Part shown: piece by piece, positions 1 to 3,121 of the stretch | Numbering within the stretch: the stretch's first letter is position 1 | Layout of the letters: every line of letters starts with the position of its first letter | NCBI GenBank assembly: GCA_900542185.1 | Contig: UQMZ01000082.1 | Coordinates: 1 to 5,867, forward strand | DNA length: 5,867 nucleotides | Reading direction: 5' to 3' | Source: an uncultured Bacteroidales bacterium | GTDB lineage: Bacteria > Bacteroidota > Bacteroidia > Bacteroidales > Muribaculaceae | Position numbers and translations under genes: made by a program | The notes under the pieces: model-generated | What the model was told of the DNA's origin: nothing | Seen by the model: the letters and a program-made list of their open reading frames with translations, nothing else | The model's database searches: none

Positions 1-34
1 GTCGTCGGCAGCGTCAGATGTGTATAAGAGACAG
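1..34 (+). other. Illumina Nextera transposase adapter (non-genomic)
   Basis: Positions 2-34 match the 33-nt Nextera/Tn5 read-1 adapter. Positions 16-34 are the 19-bp Tn5 mosaic end AGATGTGTATAAGAGACAG, preceded by the read-1 tail TCGTCGGCAGCGTC at 2-15. This is library-construction sequence left at the contig end, not a biological transposon end, so genomic sequence starts at about 35. The match is to a known synthetic sequence and is unlikely to be chance. Confidence 0.98.
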
Positions 35-43
35 GTGTTTATG

Positions 44-73
44 CGCGGCTGGGGACAGCCCACGCTACAATTC
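44..73 (-). repeat. REP-like palindromic repeat, copy 1
   Basis: This 30-bp unit reads on the minus strand as GAATT, GTAG, then an imperfect hairpin with arms GGCTG/CAGCC closing a TCCC loop. It ends in GCG, which pairs with the CGT before the arm (one G.T wobble) across a single bulged G. Positions 35-68 are identical to 672-705. A GTAG tetranucleotide beside a short bulged hairpin is the known architecture of REP elements mobilised by RAYT (TnpA-REP) transposases. The assignment to that class is inference, because no RAYT gene is in the window. Confidence 0.75.
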
Positions 74-143
74 CGAAGTTTATTATTTCTTAGTTTTAAA
101 TAGGACCTTTCGGGAAGTTTTGCGTCATAGGTATAAACAACAG
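74..143 (+). promoter_or_regulatory. Leader segment shared with the barrel gene, copy A
   Basis: This A/T-rich segment lies between REP-like copy 1 and the lipoprotein start. It aligns over about 70 bp with 771-840, upstream of the barrel gene. The shared core is AGTTTTAAATAGGACCTTT (91-110 region), followed by CGGGAA here and TGGGAA in the other copy. Its place directly before two starts suggests a promoter or 5' leader. I could not find a clean Bacteroidota promoter (TTTG about 19-21 bp before TAnnTTTG), so this is only a conserved upstream block. Confidence 0.4.
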
Positions 144-171
144 TTATAAATAACTATATAAAATCAGCCTT

Positions 172-558
172 ATGAACCAGAAACGCAATTTACAATTGAT
201 CTGGCTGTTCGTGTCATTGATAATATCAATGACATTTATGACCGGATGTGACTTTTTTGACCGAAACAACAAATATCCGGTTAAAATAGAATTTCCTGCA
301 GAGGGCGACACCGTTACATCAGAATTGAATTATATGCTATTCCAGGTAATGCCTGATAATTCTGATACATACGATAGGTTTGACATACGTGATTATGACA
401 CTGTCTACGGATCAGACTGGCTTAAGGTCGAGGTGTCATCCGTCACCAATACCACATGTTTTATGGTTGAACCTAACATGACAGGCCGAAAACGTCAGAT
501 CCGATTGAACCACTTTGGACCGGATAACACGGATGTGGATATAATCCAGAATCCGTAA
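172..558 (+). CDS. Small BACON-like surface/periplasmic lipoprotein
   Basis: This is a 128-residue predicted lipoprotein. It has a basic N-terminus (MNQKR), a hydrophobic segment at residues 7-24 and a lipobox-like FMTGC, which places the lipidated cysteine at residue 26. The mature part is about 100 residues. Its C-terminal half has the pattern of BACON domains: a WL pair (W83-L84), beta-rich sequence, V-E-P-N at 99-102, an Arg-rich turn (R106-R108), then alternating hydrophobics ending in D-I-I-Q (123-126). BACON domains occur in Bacteroidota envelope proteins, often next to glycan-active modules, and are proposed to bind glycans or mucin. Here the domain would stand alone, and its N-terminal half is not clearly recognisable, so a divergent Ig-like fold is the alternative. 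The start at 172 is the first ATG that gives a signal peptide; upstream is A/T-rich without a Shine-Dalgarno, as is usual in this phylum. The gene is bracketed by inverted REP-like repeats at 44-73 and 592-621. No partner gene or substrate can be named. Confidence 0.8.
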   Translation: MNQKRNLQLIWLFVSLIISMTFMTGCDFFDRNNKYPVKIEFPAEGDTVTSELNYMLFQVMPDNSDTYDRFDIRDYDTVYGSDWLKVEVSSVTNTTCFMVEPNMTGRKRQIRLNHFGPDNTDVDIIQNP

Positions 559-591
559 TTTAGGTCATAAGTCAGAGTGACAAATGATTAC

Positions 592-621
592 GAATAGTAG
601 CGCGGGCTGTCCCCAGCCGCG
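592..621 (+). repeat. REP-like palindromic repeat, copy 2 (inverted)
   Basis: Same family as copy 1 but in the opposite orientation. It has GAATA at 592-596, GTAG at 597-600, CGC at 601-603, a bulged G at 604, arm GGCTG at 605-609, loop TCCC at 610-613, arm CAGCC at 614-618 and GCG at 619-621. All eight possible base pairs are canonical, making this the best-formed hairpin of the set. It starts 33 bp after the lipoprotein stop codon and could also act as the 3' end structure of that transcript, although no T-run follows it. Confidence 0.78.
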
Positions 622-680
622 CACAGAAAATGAACAAAGTCCTCATAAAATTTTTAATAGGCTTTTTGTCCGTGTTTATG

Positions 681-770
681 CGCGGCTGGGGACAGCCCAC
701 GCTACTATTCCGCGGCCGGGGACAGCCTGCGCTACTATTTCGCGGCCGGGGACAGCCCGTGCTACTATTC
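681..770 (-). repeat. Tandem array of three REP-like repeats (30-bp period)
   Basis: Three head-to-tail units lie at 681-710, 711-740 and 741-770, each exactly 30 bp, all with GTAG on the minus strand. The shared core on the plus strand is GGGGACAGCC, then a variable C/T-A/G-C/T stretch, then GCTACTATT. Units 2 and 3 carry GGCCG instead of GGCTG in one arm. This keeps a G.T wobble pair on the GTAG strand but gives a C.A mismatch on the other. Unit 3 has a further change (GTG for GCG) that weakens the outer stem on the GTAG strand. Together with copy 2 the array forms an inverted arrangement separated by about 60 bp of A/T-rich DNA, like a REPIN/BIME. Because the period is divisible by three, the array reads as a spurious ten-residue peptide repeat in one frame, which is not a gene. 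Confidence 0.85.
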
Positions 771-852
771 CGAAGTTTATAGTTTCTTTAGTTTTAAATA
801 GGACCTTTTGGGAATATATGCGTCTTATAGGAAAACAACAATATACCAAAGT
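771..852 (+). promoter_or_regulatory. Leader segment shared with the lipoprotein gene, copy B
   Basis: This is the counterpart of 74-143, following the tandem REP-like array and ending at the barrel gene's start codon. Similarity to copy A runs from CGAAGTTTAT through AGTTTTAAATAGGACCTTTT to about 840, with small indels. It then diverges just before the ATG. Two genes with unrelated products sharing this block suggests common control or a segmental duplication. No consensus promoter could be fixed. Confidence 0.4.
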
Positions 853-1497
853 ATGAACGTATCATTTAAACGTTACACATTGACGCTGTTGGCGGTGATG
901 TCATTTCTAACGGCATCGGCACAGACGGACCAACCTCAGACGGTATCGAACCGTGTCAGGTTTATGGAGAAACCGGAAAGGGTGTGGCCATTCGAGGCAG
1001 AGATATTCTTCGGACTCGGAACGGGATTCAAGTATCATGGAGTCTATGCCGACGGTGCAGAAACCTTGGGCCTTGAACTTCGCGGAAACATAAAGAATAC
1101 AGGCTGGGATGTAGGCGCGTTCCTGCGTTTTGACGGTACGGGTTATGACTTCAAGAACCAGATGCCACCCATAGATCTCGATATAAACGCCGAATATGAT
1201 TACTCCCAGTCAAACAACGCATTTACAATCGGTGTTGTGTCAGACTATAATTTTCGTCAAGGCCGAAAAGTGAATCCTTTCGCAGGATTAGGTGTCGGAT
1301 GCTCAATATACTCTACTCCGTATTGGCGTCCATACGAAACTGACGGTTGTACGCTTAGCTTTATTCCTCGTTTTGGCGTAGAATTGTTCAGTTGGGTCCG
1401 TTTCACAGGGTATGCGTTCATACTGCGTAACGGCTACAATACCGTAGGCGTTTCCGTCGGACTGACTATCGGCGGCTGGCAACGAAAGTCAAAATAG
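853..1497 (+). CDS. Small outer-membrane beta-barrel protein
   Basis: This 214-residue protein has a clear type I signal peptide: a basic start (FKR), a hydrophobic core (LTLLAVMSFL), and cleavage after A-S-A at residues 21-23, leaving Q24. The rest alternates hydrophobic and polar residues in about eight strand-like stretches (around residues 45-58, 71-80, 85-93, 124-132, 143-152, 169-178, 182-191 and 196-207). Gly/aromatic turns and a final strand NTVGVSVGLTIGG fit an eight-stranded OmpA/OmpX-like or PorT-like barrel. No periplasmic peptidoglycan-binding domain follows. I chose ATG 853 over an in-frame ATG at 808 because only 853 puts the signal peptide at the N-terminus, and 808 lies inside the duplicated leader. 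The stop is followed by a stem-loop (1505-1524) and a 143-bp gap to the next gene on the same strand. The barrel assignment is fairly sure from composition and pattern. Ligand and function are unknown. Confidence 0.82.
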   Translation: MNVSFKRYTLTLLAVMSFLTASAQTDQPQTVSNRVRFMEKPERVWPFEAEIFFGLGTGFKYHGVYADGAETLGLELRGNIKNTGWDVGAFLRFDGTGYDFKNQMPPIDLDINAEYDYSQSNNAFTIGVVSDYNFRQGRKVNPFAGLGVGCSIYSTPYWRPYETDGCTLSFIPRFGVELFSWVRFTGYAFILRNGYNTVGVSVGLTIGGWQRKSK

Positions 1498-1504
1498 ACT
1501 TTAT

Positions 1505-1524
1505 TGACGATGAGGACATCGTCA
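1505..1524 (+). terminator. Stem-loop after the barrel gene, weak terminator or mRNA end
   Basis: This is a perfect 8-bp inverted repeat, TGACGATG and CATCGTCA, around an AGGA loop, starting 7 bp after the barrel gene's stop codon. No T-tract follows (the next bases are TTCCAG) and the stem is not very G/C-rich. A strong intrinsic terminator is therefore unlikely. It may stabilise the mRNA 3' end or give partial termination before the next gene. Confidence 0.4.
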
Positions 1525-1537
1525 TTCCAGTAGAGGA

Positions 1538-1567
1538 CGCGGCCGGGGAGTGCAGGCGCTACTATGA
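1538..1567 (-). repeat. Degenerate REP-like repeat, copy 6
   Basis: The outer parts match the tandem units exactly and at the same spacing: CGCGGCCGGGGA at 1538-1549 and CGCTACTAT at 1557-1565, with GTAG on the minus strand. The seven bases between them (1550-1556) read GTGCAGG instead of CAGCCTG, so the inner hairpin arm is lost. Equal length and conserved ends support common origin. It is either a decayed copy or a second subfamily. Confidence 0.6.
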
Positions 1568-1640
1568 CGACAGTCAGGAGGCCATTATTTATATTATTGA
1601 AGAAGCAAAATCGAAACCAAAAATTAATAAACAAATATCT

Positions 1641-3026
1641 ATGAAAATGAAATCTACACTACGCATGATGCTGATGTATGTCTGTTGCGCGATATGCAGC
1701 AACGGAATGATGTCAGCGACACCCACTGACGTGCAGGTCGCACAGTCGAAGGCTGTCAGGACACTGACGCAGATGCTGACGCCAAACCGTCAGGAGAATA
1801 ACAAAAACTATGCAACATCCGTAAAGGCGTTGCCGGCCAAGATCCTGAAATACGACTGGCAGAGCGGAGCCTGGAGCGCACCGACCACGGTAATGAGATT
1901 CTATACCCCGGAGGGTTGGCTTAGCCTCGAATCGGAAGTAAATGCCGAAGGGGCAGTTGTCCGGGAGATTACATACGACTATGATATAGACGGGAATATA
2001 TCGTCGATGGAGGAAAGCCTGTGGAATGAAAACGTACAGATGCTGATGTCGGAAACCCGGACCCGTTATAAGTACGACCCGGTTGTAACGGATTTCTGTG
2101 TAAGTGAAATTTATGAGATATACGGTGTGGGAGGCTGGAAGGAAAAGAAATCGGAGTCATGTAAGGTGACCCGAAACTCGGCTGGAAATGTAGCTGAAAT
2201 TTTATATTCAGAGAATGGAAAGGAATCCCACAAGCTGTGTATGGAATATGGAGTTGACGGCAAAGCGAACAAGATCACGAGTTATGAATTCGTGAATGGC
2301 TGGAAACTTGCGGGCGTCTATTATGATATGGCATGGAAGGAAACCAACGGACAGTTGCTTATTCCCTACGATGAGTTCGGCTTGTTCGTACATAACGGCA
2401 ATCTTATTGAGAAATGTACCATAGAAACCTATGACGCCGAATCGGGAGACGAGGATGAATGGATGAGCAAGTTGACATTTGCGTTTGAATATACCGACAA
2501 CGGTAGTTATACGGGTACTATAAACGGCATGTTGGAAGATATGAACATAAACGGAAGTTCCGTCAGCAACATGGTTCTTGAAAACGGAGGCATGGACATG
2601 AAAATCATAGTAAAGGCGAATATGGGATTTTTTGTAGATTCCCTGGAAATGCGTCTCAAGACTGAATACGACGCATGGCATAATTGCCTTACGGATATTG
2701 ACTATATGATGATGGACGACTACTATGATTACGAGGTCTATAAGAAAGGAGAGGTGACATATTCATCGCAGACAGGATTGCCTGAGACATACGTAGTCAA
2801 GGAGCTTGACTATGATTCGTATGACGACGAACAGCCTGTGACCGATGCCGACTTCGTGAACCTGGGGAAGTATGAGTTCCAGGAGTACGCCACATCGGGT
2901 ATTACAGAAGTTACATCCGACCGTGGAGATAACGATGTCCTTTACGATCTGTCGGGCCGTCGCATCGCGAGTCCCCACGCCGGTCAGCCTTATATCAAGA
3001 ACGGCCGTAAATACATTGGCAAATGA
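1641..3026 (+). CDS. Secreted repeat protein with sorting-like C-terminal tail, function unknown
   Basis: This 461-residue protein has an N-terminal export signal (MKMKSTLRMM, then a hydrophobic stretch to about residue 20, with probable cleavage near S25-A26). From about residue 68 to 345 it has degenerate repeats of a Trp-containing segment followed by a Tyr-x-Tyr-Asp/Gly-Asn turn. Examples are KYDWQSGAW (70-78), YDYDIDGN (112-119), RYKYD (142-146), GGWKEK (164-169), AGNVAEI (181-187), YGVDGK (203-208) and NGWK (219-222). This resembles the YD-like beta repeats of exported Bacteroidetes proteins. An acidic Asp/Tyr-rich stretch follows (about 358-400). The last 40 or so residues (YDLSGRRI at 435-442, then YIKNGRKYIGK) look like the C-terminal tail frequent on secreted Prevotellaceae/Muribaculaceae proteins, related to type IX sorting domains. 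The ATG at 1641 (alternative 1647) is chosen because the signal sequence begins there and no ATG, GTG or TTG lies in frame upstream. The gene ends at the bidirectional terminator. No catalytic motif was recognised. Confidence 0.82.
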   Translation: MKMKSTLRMMLMYVCCAICSNGMMSATPTDVQVAQSKAVRTLTQMLTPNRQENNKNYATSVKALPAKILKYDWQSGAWSAPTTVMRFYTPEGWLSLESEVNAEGAVVREITYDYDIDGNISSMEESLWNENVQMLMSETRTRYKYDPVVTDFCVSEIYEIYGVGGWKEKKSESCKVTRNSAGNVAEILYSENGKESHKLCMEYGVDGKANKITSYEFVNGWKLAGVYYDMAWKETNGQLLIPYDEFGLFVHNGNLIEKCTIETYDAESGDEDEWMSKLTFAFEYTDNGSYTGTINGMLEDMNINGSSVSNMVLENGGMDMKIIVKANMGFFVDSLEMRLKTEYDAWHNCLTDIDYMMMDDYYDYEVYKKGEVTYSSQTGLPETYVVKELDYDSYDDEQPVTDADFVNLGKYEFQEYATSGITEVTSDRGDNDVLYDLSGRRIASPHAGQPYIKNGRKYIGK

Positions 3027-3071
3027 GCAAGAATACATAATGCGCAATGCGTGAATGAAAGAGTATAAATT

Positions 3072-3102
3072 CAAAGCCCCGGCTCGGCGAGTCGGGGCTT
3101 TG
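3072..3102. terminator. Bidirectional intrinsic terminator between convergent genes
   Basis: The left arm at 3072-3085 (CAAAGCCCCGGCTC) pairs with the right arm at 3089-3102 (GAGTCGGGGCTTTG) around a 3-base GGC loop. This gives a 14-bp stem whose outer 10 bp are perfect and which contains one G.T wobble. The stem ends in AAA/TTT, so an A/T flank is present in both directions. The leftward transcript continues into a further A/T-rich stretch (3060-3071). It sits 45 bp after the rightward gene's stop and about 20 bp beyond the leftward malQ stop, so it can serve both. Confidence 0.88.
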
Positions 3103-3121
3103 CTATAGGTTGGCCGGATGG

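Noticed and set aside
16..34. End of a natural Tn5-like transposon
   Set aside because: The mosaic end is joined to the synthetic read-1 tail at 2-15, so it is a library adapter.
681..770. Short CRISPR array
   Set aside because: The three units abut at an exact 30-bp period with no unique spacers, and no cas gene is present.
808..852. Earlier ATG at 808 as start of the barrel protein
   Set aside because: It would add 15 residues ahead of a complete signal peptide and lies inside the leader duplicated upstream of the lipoprotein gene.
584..856. Open frame with a repeated peptide (GTARATIPRP-like units) on the plus strand
   Set aside because: The peptide repeats are just the 30-bp REP-like units read in one frame. 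There is no signal peptide or family resemblance, and the frame runs into the shared leader and the barrel gene's start.
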